The notes under the pieces were generated by a model, which did not search any database, was not told the DNA's origin, and saw nothing but the letters and a program-made list of their open reading frames with translations. A stretch of 64,000 nt of DNA from Cyprinodon diabolis (lineage: Eukaryota; Chordata; Actinopteri; Cyprinodontiformes; Cyprinodontidae): contig CM060066.1 of the NCBI GenBank assembly GCA_030533445.1, positions 38,879,235 through 38,943,234 of the forward strand, given 5' to 3'. This document shows positions 23,695-36,516 of the stretch, piece by piece (position 1 is the stretch's first letter; the number at the start of each line of letters is the position of its first letter). Position numbers and translations under genes: made by a program.

Positions 23695-24640
23695 TTAATA
23701 CATTTAAGATCGATTGGGAATTTAGCCAACCTCCCTGAAAATGGATAGAAAATCTAATAGACCAATACTAAGAATGGTAACAAAAGAAGAATCTAAAGAT
23801 ATAAAAAGTGGACTTCCACCTTAAGAAACCTCAGTGTCAGATCGCAGCATCCATCGCTATTTTAGCCAAAGTGGGCTTAATGGGAGATGACCAAGGAGGA
23901 CATTAATGTTGAAAACAAAAAAAATAAAAAAGCTAGATTGGAAACTACATGCTGACAAGACACCAAGTATGTGGGAGAATGTCCTTTCGACAGAGGAGAC
24001 AAACATTGAACTTTGTGCCAAGGCTCATCAGCTCTGTTTCCAAAAGAAAAAAAAAAGAATATTAAGAAAACAACAATGTCCTTATACTGTCAAACATGGA
24101 GGAAGCTCTGTAATGTTCTGAAGCTGTTTTGTTTAATATGGCATATGGTATCTTGAATCTGCAGGTTACAATAAAATCTCAAGAGTATCAAGGGATTCTA
24201 GGGAGATATGTGCTACCCAGTATCAGAGAGCTTGATCTCAGTTGCATGTAATGGATCTTGCAACAGAATAATGACCCAAAACACACAGCTAAAGACACCC
24301 AAGAATGGCTAAGAGTAAAATATTGGACTATCCTGAAGCAGCCTTCTGTAAGTCGTGACCTAAATCCTATTGAGCATCTTTGGGAGGAGCTGAAACATGC
24401 TGACTGGAAAAAGCTGCTTTTAAACCTGAGACAATTAGAGCAGTTTGCTGATGAGGAGTGGACCAAAATACCTGCTGAGAGGAGCAGAAGTCTCATTGAC
24501 AGTTACAGGAATACTTTGATTGCTCTTATATGGAGGTGTCAGGAAAAAAAACATTGTGGACCAATTGAAGCATGTTGAGTGGACGAATGAGAGACCCTGG
24601 CATTAAGAACATTAGGATAACCAATTTTTGAGCTGATGAA
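23695..24640 (+). mobile_element. Decayed Tc1/mariner transposon
   Basis: Tc1 transposase pieces appear in order but in different frames. WENVLSTEETNIELC (the first catalytic Asp region, altered to Glu) lies near 23970 and TVKHGGSSVMF near 24090. The C-terminal half at 24258-24578 has QQNNDPKHTAKDTQEW and DLNPIEHLWEELK, the region of the second and third acidic residues. Frameshifts and stops separate them. Terminal inverted repeats were not resolved. Confidence 0.85.
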
Positions 24641-25849
24641 AGCATTTATAGTATATGAAAGTTTGTTTAAAAAGTAAAATCAGAGTATTTGTCAAATGAT
24701 AAAAAAAATTATAGTCCCCAGCTGAAAGATTATTTACGCGCAGGAACATTCCAGATGAATGTAGATGAACCTTGGTTATTTACATTTCCAATGCTCACAG
24801 AGGGGAGCATCTTGTTGCCCTCTTAGCATTACACACAAACATTTAATTCCTCCAATCATTCCTATCCCCAATTGGGAAGGCCAACTTTGGTCTGGCTATT
24901 TCATCAGGGCTGTAAATGGAATGGTATGTAATACCAGGAGGGGAAAAAGCATTCATGTCCAGGCTCATAAGCAAAACAATTGGGTGGCTGCCTCCCGAAC
25001 TCTTGTTTACACAGCAAGCTTTTTTCCCCTCCAGTGGTCCCATTCGTCTCTGCAGTAAGTCTCAGAACTGCAGCAGCTGTCAGCATGCCCATTTAAGACG
25101 CGCTAAACACACTCTGTAGAGTCTCTTTTATTCAAGCCAAAGGTGATCCCTCTTTTGCAAATGACACATTTTATTTTACACAAAATACATTTAGACATCT
25201 TTTATGTTTAGTTATAAATCATTACCTGATATTTGGAAGGTGAACTCTGATTTCTGTTTTTCCGTAAGATTTTTTTTAAACTGTCAAAATCTTTTTTTAT
25301 GAAAAAATATAGAAAGTTTTATTTGACCAGAGGGGGGTGCCATAGAACTGTATAATGCAATGCTTTTTGTTGTGGCTGACCAGACTTTTTATATATTTGT
25401 AAGCCTCCACAAAAGCTAATTTTAGTGTCATCAGATATACTTGATATGCCCATTACATGATGTGACACAAAGCATAATTTTGATTTTAATAAATGCACCA
25501 ATGTCTTTAAGGCGTTGGGAGATAATAGAAAAAGATGTTTCATATTTAGGTAAAAACAAATATACTGTTTTGAATAAAATATGCAGTAGGACAATAACAA
25601 TCCAACAACTTTACTTTCAGTAGTTACCTTTCTATAATATCAAAGCAGATGGGAGTACTAAGCCAAGTATTTAATACATGCAAAAAAATTAAACAAATAA
25701 ATCCATAAATTAAATGGAATAAGTCATACATGATGAAAAGGAAACGTAAGAAGGCATAGGGTGATGAGAAAAGAGCATCAATCTGTGAGCATTTACAAAG
25801 GTATATCCGTATGAATACGTCTTGGAAAAAATAGTCTTCAATTCAACTC

Positions 25850-26330
25850 AGTTTAATTCATTTTATTTGTGTAGCGCCAATTCACAACACATGTCATCTC
25901 AAGGTACTTTACAATTCAACCAGATCATATGGTCAAATTGATTCAAAGTTTTCTATGTAAGGAAAAGCAGTTGATTGCATCGACTCATTGACTCGAAGGC
26001 AATCCTTCACACTAACCAAGCTTGTAGCGAAAGTGGAGAGGAAAAACTCCCTTTTTACAGGAAGAAACCCCCAGCAGAACCAGGCTCTGTGTGAGCGGCC
26101 ATCTGCTGGGGCCATCTGGTGTCCAAGGAGACAGAAGCAGACATACAGAAAGAAGGAGAGATACAAAAGGCAACTTTTAACAGACTCCGTAGGCGATCCC
26201 ATCCAGGAAACACACAGCCAGGCAAAAGAGCTCCGAGCCAGCTCCCATATCAGAGGATGAAGAGGCAACATCCAGTTAGAAACAGTCAGAGAAACAGGAC
26301 TACACTGAAAAACAGGCCAAGCTCCAGTCT
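25850..26330 (-). mobile_element. LINE 3' tail, antisense copy
   Basis: This is the reverse complement of the 3' tail seen at 23280-23650: 'ttcatttta...gtgtagcgccaattcacaac', 'aaaaactccctttttacagg' and 'aagaaacccccagcagaacc' on the plus strand. Only the UTR-like end is present. Confidence 0.75.
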
Positions 26331-27008
26331 TAAAAGGTGTCCATTACCACAACAAAACATTATGATTGTTAAAAGCAGGTAACGCTTAACTGCTTTCATT
26401 TGCAATCTTGTTGTTGCAAAGCATAATAAGGGCAATGGTTTCAGTTGTAGCTCCTCCAAGAATTTATGACAAATGGGTTGAAAGAATAGTCAGAGGGATA
26501 TAGGATAGCATTGCTGAAAGGTTTAGAGAAGCCAATGACAAAATGTTTTCATTTGACCAACAAAGCCTCAGTGCATGTTCTCTGCACAACACTGCAATCT
26601 AAGAAAAGTATCTTCTTTTTTTTTTTACGCTGGAGTTGAACTAGTTGGATGTCTCTTCAGAGATACTTGGAGAACATTTGAAAATACTTATCTATAAAGA
26701 AACATAATGATGGTGGCAGTGGTTTTTATAACACTAAAATACTTTTTTTTTATTAATCAATGTAAGGCCAAAAACAAAACGTGAAAGTTCTGGAGATTAC
26801 CTCCAGAACTGAAGGGAGACCCTGGCATTAAGAACCTGAAGGGAAATGTACAGAAGGCATGCAAGAGTGACATTTATAGCGGAGCCCCCAGAACCATCCA
26901 AGTGCGAATGCAATTTCTGTGGAAGAACGGGTAAAAGTCGCAAAGAGCATTTAAGTATGTGTTTTTGATGTTTTTTGAGTCATTTCAATGTATTGAACAT
27001 AACTTATG

Positions 27009-27072
27009 CACTGCAAAAACAATCTAGAAATAAGTAAAAAATTCTTACTTATCTTTAATTTAAGTAGGATTT
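27009..27072. repeat. Truncated copy of the AT-rich palindromic repeat (copy 3)
   Basis: 'cactgcaaaaacaatctaga' then 'aataagtaaaaaattcttac' matches the start of the elements at 13760 and 22100; the rest is missing. Confidence 0.55.
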
Positions 27073-28213
27073 AGCTCTGCTTACTGTGGATATGTAAGTT
27101 ACCTTGGTTGCTGTCAACATCTAGTGGGATTTTCATGTCAGTATGCTCCTCAGATACATAGAAAGATGTTCAATGTTTACACTTATAACTGCATGCAGTT
27201 GTGGCATTACATAAAGCTAAGACCTTTTTGGAATCCAGACAAGTTTTAGAGGAAAACTCTCCCCTCCAGGCTTCTCTTTACACTCGGTTCCGCTTCATTT
27301 GAAGTCCTGGCCAGCATTGTATCTAGGTTCACTGGTGCAGGAGTTTCTTCTCCTAGTATGGTTAAAACTTCACTGTGCTGAACTGCTGTCATGGAAACAG
27401 GAGCCACTTTCCTTGGCCACTGAAAGGACTAATGGTCAGAGGGATGAACCTTGAAACTAAGATACAGGAGCTTTTTAAGCTGTCGCTGTAATCCAACACT
27501 TAGACCATCCAAGTGCATCTGCTTATTAGATACAAACACGTTTTTGGTGCTCTGTGTTTCACCACAGGGCCTGAAATGGCTAAAAGTAGAACTAAAGCTA
27601 AAGTTTCCAACAAATGGACCCACACATGCTCAAGTATTTTCAAATTGCTTAATCACGTTTACAAGTCAAGCAACAGTCACGTTGCTTGACTTCTACAAAA
27701 CATAAACTGCTAAAAAAAAGAAATCATCAATTTAAAAAAAACACAGCCTTTTAATTAAAAGTATTAAATACGAAACAAATGTGGCACCGACAGGACCCTG
27801 ATATTCCAGTCATCCTTAACACACACTCATACTTTAATACTCCCAGAGGGAAATTACTTTTGTCACACGCTCCAGATATACAAACATATACAACATAACT
27901 ACACAAAATAATATAAATATACACATATATAACACTCTATATATTTATATGTATATATATATTTATATGTATAACTATAGATCCAAATAAAGTAATTGTG
28001 ACGTTGTGCAAAAACAGTGCAAAGAATGAATAAATGTCAATTACAGAGGGCGGGTGTCTGAATCACTTGAGGGAGGTGTAGAAATTGCAGTAATGAAGCT
28101 TGTGGTTTAGTTTCTGTTTTAAGTAAAAAAAATAAAAATAAAAAAACAAGCAAAAAAACCGAATGGTTTATAAATCTGTGATGAGAACCACAAAAAACTT
28201 GCAAAGTACTTAC

Positions 28214-28328
28214 AGTTACTATCCTTGATGCAAAAGATGGTTTGTCTAAAAGGCGTGCCTTCAGTTCCCATCCAACATCTCTCCATGCTTTACCACAGCT
28301 TATCAGATGATGTATCTCTTTTGAATGG
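28214..28328 (-). other. Candidate orphan exon, function unknown
   Basis: Read on the minus strand, a pyrimidine-rich tract and AG (cttgggttttcttaag) precede a 115-base open segment that ends at a consensus donor (ACT|GTAAGT). It encodes 38 residues, HSKEIHHLISCGKAWRDVGW then ELKARLLDKPSFASRIVT, which I do not recognise. Its end phase does not match the first visible synpo2 exon, so it is not simply that exon's upstream partner. It could be chance or part of a repeat. Confidence 0.2.
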
Positions 28329-28778
28329 CTTAAGAAAACCCAAGTAACCCCCCCCCCCACAAACCATGACGCAGCTCAATTAGTATCTTGCAGCTGTAGA
28401 ACCCAGGTCACATCATGAACTATGAAGATATTTTTAGTCATCTTAAACGCACTTTTGTAGTAACAAGGGAAAAAATATGTTAATTTATTTGCACCTTGTA
28501 AAATCTTAATTTCAGTGTGCTGTACCTGTGTTGACACATTTCAGTCAATCGACAAACCATTTTAAAATGATTGTGCCCCTGACCTAAACAGAGTACCACA
28601 TAAAGAGGAAAGTCCCTTGTACACTGATACTGCTAACCAGTGAAATGGCAATCAGCAGTCATCTAATTAATAGAGACAACATGTGTGCAATTTAATCTCA
28701 GGATAAATTGTTGAGTATTAATGACGGTTTATTAGGAGAACTTAAGTTGACAAAGTAAGTCTTGAAGTGTAAGACTCA

Positions 28779-29570
28779 TAACAGAGGGACCCAGTAATCA
28801 GGCAAGACAGACAGTGGGATAATTTAAAAGCTTTTATTAAGCAACAGGCTGGGGATCTGCGGTTGCAGCAGCTAGGGCGTCTAAGGCAGGAACCTCCAAA
28901 GGAGAGAAACACAGATTAGTGAGCACGATAATCTGCGGAGGATGATTACACTGCCAGAGAGTTGCAGACGCTAAAGCCTAGAGGGCTTCAAAACTGGCAG
29001 GAGATCAGATCAAATAGGAGGGAAAACAGGGTAATCCACAGGGTGGAGGGAGGAGGCAGATCCAGGTTCATTCCACTGTAGAATCCAGCAGATGTCCGAA
29101 GACAGTTCAGGCAAACAGATCAGGACAGCGACAGGCTAGCTCAAAGGTCAAAAAGCAGAACGGGTCAGGATCAGACAATCAGAACACATTAAGTTACTCT
29201 ATAAAAACTCTCACCAAAAGGCTCAGGAATAATATGGCACTGATGGCTGGGACCAAGGAGTTTAAATAGAGGCAGGAGCAGGTGGATTAGATGAGCAGTG
29301 ATGAGAAACAGGACAGAGACAGGTAAATGAAATGAGCAATTAAACTAGCAATCAGTACCAAGATCATGGCATGAAGACAGTTTTTCAAAGGTTTGAACAT
29401 ATCAGAGAGTTTTATTCGGTTTGTCATTTGAAAATGGAAAGAGCTGAGGTGTCTACTAAAGCATGGCGGTTCAGCTAAACTGATAGACCAGGTAAATAAC
29501 GAATTAAGCTGAAAAGCAGTCAAGAGGCTCATGATAACTTTTAAAGGGGCAGAGATCCAACAATCAACAT
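28779..29570. repeat. Possible interspersed repeat, purine-rich
   Basis: This segment lacks conserved coding sequence and has the texture of a fish non-autonomous element ('cagggaccc...aggcaagacagacag', 'gagatcagatcaaataggag', 'gaggcaggagcaggtggat'). Ends and family are not resolved. Confidence 0.3.
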
Positions 29571-30344
29571 TAGTAGATAGCAGTTGTTGATTAAAAATGC
29601 ATAAGAAATCCTGTTAATGCTGGATGGTCCATACCTAAATGCAGTAGAGAATCTGTGGAGCCACTTCAAATTTGGATTAAACCACTCAGGCAAAAACAAT
29701 GACTAAAGGAATGGTTGAAATGTGAATAAATGACTTGGATCTTTAAATTAATAAAAAAAAGTTACAAAAATAGTTCCAGAGGTGATAAATAAGCATAACA
29801 CCTTGCAGATAATTAAGAAAAAAAACAAAAGAACGTCTCATTTTCTTTTTGCTTTAGACTTATGAGTCAGTCTGTCTTAGCCAGTCACATGAAATCCCTG
29901 AGCACTTCAAGCCCCCAGTTCCTCTAAAATAAAGTAAATAAAAAGATGCAGCCACAATGTAACCTACATCCCAACAAAGCAGCAGCATACTAAGTTTTAC
30001 CAGAATCATATAAATAGTCAGATGCACCACTTTCAATTGTTTAAAAAACAGGTACTAAAACTGACCCCAGGAAGCATTAAATCAGGCCAATGTCACTTCT
30101 TCACTCAAGTAGTTAACTTTAAAAAAGGGAGAGATACAGGTTTACACATTTGGATGTAACTGTTTGTAATAAAGTCTTACATATCTACATAAATACAGGT
30201 ATGTATAACCTTAGGTGTACATATCATTTTTTATTTTATATAATTAGCTCATGTATTTGTACACATGTAAATGTATCTACGTTGTTATTTAAGCCATTTT
30301 CATTAATTGCGTAGAACAGTGGCAGATAAATCAGTTTTATTGCA

Positions 30345-30892
30345 CTGCAATGTACTTCTACCTAGAATTCTATTATATTCAGTTCTATTCTTTGTTATAC
30401 TGTTTTGTTATATTCTATTCCATTCTATTGTGTTCTCTTTTGTTCTATTCTACTTTATTCTATGCTATTTTATTCTGGTCTGTTCTGTTCCATTCTATTC
30501 TGTTATATTCTATTATATTGTGCTCTGTTCTGTTCTACTCTGTTCTGGTCTGTTCAGTTCTATTTAATTCTATTGTGTTCAGCTCTGTTTTGTTTTGTTA
30601 ATTTCTATTCAGTTCTGTTCTATTCTATTCTGTTGTGCTGTTCTGTTCAGTTATGTTCTATTCTATTCTATTCTATTCTATTGTTTTCTGTTCTGTTCTA
30701 TTCTGTTCTGTTCTATTCTATTCTGTTGCGTTCAGTTTGGTTCTGTTGTATTTTATTCCATTTTGTTCTTTTCTGTTTTATTATCTTCTATTCTATTGGT
30801 TTCTATTTTATTCTGTTCTTTTTCTATTCTATTGGTTTCTATTTTTTCTGTTATATTTAATTCTGTTCTATACAGTTCTATTCTTCCTGATT
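30345..30892 (+). repeat. Long degenerate (TTCTA/TTCTG)n pentanucleotide array
   Basis: More than 500 bp built from TTCTA, TTCTG and TTTTG-like pentamers. All three plus frames stay largely open and give spurious Phe/Tyr/Ser/Leu/Cys-rich peptides. It lies 0.8 kb upstream of the slc22a7-like gene. A short complementary run (agaat)n occurs at 35143-35165. Confidence 0.9.
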
Positions 30893-31654
30893 GAGACCAT
30901 GTGAGGTAATCTCTAAACCATAAAATCAACAAATCACTCTGGAAGAAAACCTTTATTCCAGATTTCTCCATATGAAACTATCTAAAGAAATGTGCAGCAA
31001 AATATCTTTATCCGACCGTATATGCAATTGGTTTAACACCCAGCAGAGGTCGCCCAGTCTTCAAATGTAATTACAGGTAGGACTCGGTCTGCCTAACTGA
31101 GGTTCCTTCAAAATCAGTGATAAAAGAGCAAATATGTTTTGGAAAATTAAAGTCTTGTTTGGATTGTTGTCAGCAGGCTTTTTTATGATTCATTAAAAAA
31201 AAAAAAAAAACTTATAACGTAATAAAAACTGAAAATCGTTAAACTCTAATGGTATTTTCAGTTAAACAATTCCTTAAACATTTACACACAGATGTACTTT
31301 CATCTGTAGATGTCCTACTTGAACATCCCCTGCACTTCGATGGAGAGTTGATCTTCAAACTACCCTTTTTTTCTGTGCCTTGTTGATATTTACTGTAAAA
31401 TATTACAGTTCATGATAAAGCTGTTTTCTTGCAAATAATCTGAACACACGTTAAATCTTTCCTGGTCTTGGGAAATATCTAAAAGGAAGTCTATGTTTAA
31501 AACTGAATAACTTCTTTATTTAGGCCCTGATAAAATGCTTAAACCAGATATCTGTAATGATTAACACCACACTAGTATCAGTTTTACTCTGTTCCCTTAA
31601 ATCCTCTCACCATCTCTTCTGTCGCAGCTGATTGACTTCTGATCTGCAGCAAAA

Positions 31655-34600
31655 ATGAAATTCGACAATGTACTTTCTGAAATTAATGGATTTGGAAAAT
31701 TTCAAGTGAAGCTCTTTTTGATCCAGATGCTCTCCCGAATCACTCTACCATGTCATTTCTTGCTGAACAACTTCATGGCAGCAGTGCCCCCTCACCACTG
31801 CAACATCAGCTCCCTGGAAGATGGAGGCGTCTTTGGAAATCTGACTGTACACCAGAAGCTGTTGGTTTCCATTCCTACAGAGCGAGATGGGACTCCCAGT
31901 TCATGTCAGATGTTTGCACAGCCCCAGTATGAGTATTTATCAGGCTGGAACAACAGCAAGGAGGCATCCTTCGTAAGATGCCAGAATGGATGGGTGTATG
32001 ACAACAGCACCTTTAAATCTACTCTAGTAACAGAGGTGAGTGTTATAGAAAAGGTATTAGCACCCTGTTTAAGACTTACGAATATAAATTAGGTTAAAGC
32101 AAAAATGGATCATGTTTTCAATGTGCCCTTCGTAGTGGGATCTTGTCTGCAGCAGAAAAGGGATGAATACGGCCACAGCTACAATTTTCTTTATCGGTGT
32201 CATGATTGGAGCCCCAATATTTGGGTTTCTCAGTGACAGGTAAGGATTTATACAAAGAATAAACAGTATGGACTACTACATATGTACACGCCTCTGTAAA
32301 AATAATTTAAGAAAAATGACAAATCGTCCTATTGCTACTATTGCTCCATAATCCTCAATGAAAAATCAAACTACCGTAAGTAGTTCTTTTTTTCAATACA
32401 GTTCTGCGGACTGATATGATTAAAGACGAAGGATGTTTTTTGAATTTGCTGGCCTATTTTTGGGTTGACCTACCTGTATGTTTTGGACAATTGTACTTCT
32501 CAAAGAAACAATGAAAACCTACTTCCAGCAGCGGTCCAGAGCACCTTTCTCTAATATAATGCCATGTGTTCTAGCATACTAGCCTGAAGCCTTTAAAAGG
32601 GTAAAAAAAAAAATCATAAAATCATAAACCCTTGCACACAGAGTAGATAGGAGGTACTTCTCTCCCCGTGATCATCATTAGTTTAACACAGAACCCATGT
32701 AGCATGTTTATTGTTAAAAAAATGGTTTATTCTTATCGGACCAAAGAAAATAGTTCAAGATAATGTCCAAGTTGACCCAACCTTAAATATTAACAGATGA
32801 GATAATAGGACAGAAAAGGTTTTACTATCTTTCATCAAACCTAAATGGCTGGTTAAAATGTCAGACTCAGATGATAACAGTATCATTATGGCACTAATTA
32901 GGCCAGTGGATTAAAAAAATGATTAACATATATCAGTCCTTTAAATGTTTTGTTTACAGTAGTGCACAGTAAATCTATATGTGACTAAAAGCAGGGATGA
33001 TATGATGATGCATATAAGGAAGTAACAAAGAAGTTAAGATAAATTAGAGGTTCATAGATTTATTTCTGTTGGAAGTATTTCTTATCAATAAGGGGGGTAA
33101 AGAAGTTTTTTTTTTAAGTCAGTCATTTAAACCAATTTTTTTTCACAACCAGGTTTGGACGACGAAGACTGCTCCTGGTGTCCTACATATCCTCGTTGAC
33201 ATTTGCGATTCTGAGCGCTTTCTCCTCATCATACATAATGTTCGTCATAATGAGATTCTTTACAGGCATGTGCCTATCAGGGATAAGCATCATCTCCATA
33301 GCTTTAAGTAAGGAAATTTGCTTTATTGTTCTCCTTTTCCCCTATTTATGTTCATCCTCCTTTTCTGATCTCGCTTTTTCATCCATGCCATTTTTTCTCC
33401 AGATGTTGAATGGTGCAGCATTGAGCGCAGGACTTTCTCCTGTGTAATCATAAGCCTTGACTGGTCACTCGGGAACTGGCTTTTAGCAGGGATTGCTTTC
33501 TTTGTGAGGGACTGGAGGATGCTCATAGTGGTTGTTACTTCACCACTTATTCTGGCCATCTTTTGTTGGCGGTAATAAAGTAAAATTTTTCTTCTTACCA
33601 AAAGTAGAACAAAAGAAACACCAAAATCGATCAAAATCTTCTGCCATAACGTTTGTTATTTTAGGTGGCTTCCAGAGTCTGCTAGGTGGCTTGTGGCAAA
33701 GGAGAAAGCTGAAGATGCACATCATTACATTATGGAGTGTGCTGAGATGAACGGCAGATCCAAGTGTATCACTGCCATCACACCCAACGTAACCCTCTTT
33801 ATCATCCAAAAATTTATAACTTTATAGAGCAGAACTGTAAGGGGAAAGGGAAATAATACAAATTGTATATTACTGAGTATTTTTTCTGTAAAACAATTAG
33901 GCTAGTTTGATAATAAGCTAACAGATTTAGACAATCATAAAGAGCCTCCAGTTGAACACTCTGACTCTCTTCTCTTTTTTTCCTTCCAGGCATTACTAGA
34001 ATCTGTGGAAGCTAAAACAGGAGAAAAGAAATACACTATTGTAGATCTTTTCAGGACCCGAAACATAAGAAAACTTGCAATATGCTCTGGGATTGTATGG
34101 TATGTATTTATTTAATGTGACAGGGTATGGTAATGATTCTGGATTGGTAGAAATTATGACTTCATTACAGTTCTTTTTGTGTTTGTGTGGTGGTTGTTCA
34201 CATTAATGTTGAAAATATCAAAGGACACGTTGTTGTCTCTTGTTAATGGAAAAATTGCATTCATTTTCCAGAATGAACAAAAGAAACAGTGACATTTGTA
34301 AATCATCTTTTCATTGGGTTAAAAATGTTGGTTTTTATATAAGTTTCAACATATATATATATATATATATAAAATATCAATAGAAAATACTGTTTCCACT
34401 ATGTTTTTGCAAAATCCTTATTTATTTATTTTTATTTCAAATAAAATTAACCCAGATAAACTGATAAAGATATCAAATCTGTCCTCTTTAGAAATTAGAG
34501 TATAATTTATATAATAGATCAAAAAATAGATAAAACTCTGTAAAACTTGCGGCTCAAACCAAATTTTATAAGCAATAATGGCTTCTTTTGACTTTTAGGG

Positions 34601-36516
34601 ACGCAGACCCAACTAAGGATGCTTGAAGAATGCAGACTTTATAATAATTTGCAGTCATGGTGTGACAACTGCCACCATATCCGTAACTGATAAAAAGTGA
34701 ATGCGTCTCAAAAGTTTCTGAACAATTTTGACTCTCAGTCATAACATGTTTTAATGGTATTAAAGTAAATGGATTGAGAAAAAGTCCATATGTAATTAGT
34801 TTTCAATTTACCTTCTTAACAGTTTTTTTTAGTTATTTAGTTTCATTTTTATTGTTGCAGCTAGTTTTATATTAAAGACAAGTCATTCATCTACCAACAG
34901 ACCTGCTGATATAATGTTGCCACCCTACAATGGTTGTCTCTGATCATTCATATAATATTACCAAAATGGTGAATAGCCAAGCCGATGAAATTATGTCGTC
35001 TGTCTAGGTTTAAAACCGTTTCTTTAATTGGAGCTTTAGAAAACTTAGATGAGGCAGCAACAACAAATAATCAAGTTTATCTTGAACTACTTGAATATTA
35101 AGTCGGTTTTCAGATTGCCCCAGCTTTGAATTCCACATCAGAATAGAATAGAATAGAATAGAATTGAAAAATCCCTTAATATACAGCTGTGGACATTTTT
35201 ACAGTAATGCATATGTGAAAAATAGCAGCAACACCAGAGATGTGCAAACATGGCAGCAGGATGTTATTTAAATGACTAAGACAGAAACTGTGTAAAAATC
35301 ATCATGAATGTTACAACTTATTTAGGTTGTTGGGAACAGTGGAGATTATAAATTCTTACAGCTGCTAGGTGGAAAGATCTGTGATAACGCACCCTGGTGC
35401 ATTTAGGGTGCAGAAGACTGTCACTGAAGGAGCTCTCCAGCTCAGCAGCAGCTTCATGCATGGGGTGGGACACATTATCCAACAGAGATGTTATTTTACT
35501 TAGAGTCCTTTTGTTTCCCACCTCCTTTCCCTTGTTTCCAATACGTTGAATGTTTTTTTTCCCTCATTTTAGGTACGGAGTAGCGTTTACATATTATGGG
35601 ATAAGTCTAAACATTACAGGCTTTGGCCTAAATCCTTTCCTCACACAATTCATCTTTGCTTCAATCGAAGTGCCGATGAAGATAGGCGTCTATTTCTTCC
35701 TAGAGAAATTTGGTAGAAGGTACTGTGAGATGGGAGCTCTAGTGTCTACTGGTGTCTGTCTATTCATCAATATTTTTATTTCAACGGGTAAGAATTTCAG
35801 GTCATGCGGTCTTGTTTTAAATAATCCATGTATTTTGGTTTTATATCTAATCAATGTGTACTACCCCCCCAGATAAATGGGTTGCTCGTACCATTGTGGG
35901 GGTCCTTGGAAAGTCTTTGTCAGAGGCGTCGTTCACAATAATATTCCTTTACACAACGGAACTCTATCCAACTGTAGTGCGGTCAGTCAGACATGTACAT
36001 GTTTAATTTGGTTATTGCACAAGAGGAGGGGTAACAGTAACCTATTGGTCCTTTTCCAGGCAGAACGGTCTTGGCTTCACGTCATTTATGGCACGGCTCG
36101 GGGTCTCCATTTCCCCACTCATTATGCTGTTGGAAGACGTGTGGCAGATCCTCCCTGCTGCTACATACTGCGCTGTGGCGGTTGGCTGTGGTTTAGTCAC
36201 TTTACTCCTGCCTGAAACATTAAACACCCAGCTGCCAGAGTTCATCGAAGACATTGAGAAACCGAGGTAAACTGGAAACATTTTCAGAGGAACATTATAT
36301 GTAATCCAATATCAAATATCCAGTAAATGTTTACCAATTTACTGAGCCTCCCAGTGCAAAGGTACTTTTTTAGCACATTACATAAACTCTGTCATTTTCA
36401 TAATATCCTTGGATATTTTTGACTGTTTCTCCCTTTTAAATCATCCATGAAATAACAGTTGTTGTTTTTTTCTATATCGCAGGAGCAAGCCAACAAAGAA
36501 TATGGGAATTCAGTAA
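31655..36516 (+). CDS. slc22a7: Solute carrier 22 member 7 (OAT2)-like transporter, copy 1
   Basis: Plasma-membrane organic-anion transporter of the major facilitator superfamily. Exons: 31655-32035, 32136-32239, 33153-33307, 33403-33571, 33665-33788, 33990-34099, 35573-35787, 35873-35981, 36060-36266 and 36483-36516. All phases agree and give 535 residues, the usual SLC22 length. It starts MKFDNVLSEINGFGKFQ, then has a large extracellular loop with N-glycosylation sites (NISS, NLTV, NNSK, NSTF). Motif A after TM2 is GFLSDRFGRRR (about 157-167), the SLC22 signature PESARWL is at about 273-279, and a second RFGRR-like motif follows TM8. The exon-9 donor lies on an in-frame TAA: if unspliced the protein ends ...IEKPR, if spliced ...IEKPRSKPTKNMGIQ. 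An AATAAA is at 36583. Assignment to member 7 is by resemblance to human SLC22A7; other organic-anion members are possible. Confidence 0.9.
35318..35521 (-). mobile_element. Non-LTR retrotransposon 3' ORF fragment, antisense, in slc22a7-like intron 6
   Basis: Reads LLHPKCTRVRYHRSFHLAAV then RIYNL on the minus strand, resembling the C-terminal '...RCRTxRYRxSFxPxAIRLYN' segment of fish LINE ORFs. It is preceded by an (agaat)n run. No reverse transcriptase remains. Confidence 0.5.

Noticed and set aside
24765..25119. Overlapping 60-97-codon frames on both strands
   Set aside because: No splice structure, no recognised motif, and mutual shadows; nothing supports a gene.
30307..30904. Several 80-150-codon hydrophobic frames that look like membrane proteins
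   Set aside because: They are translations of the TTCTA/TTCTG repeat in different phases.
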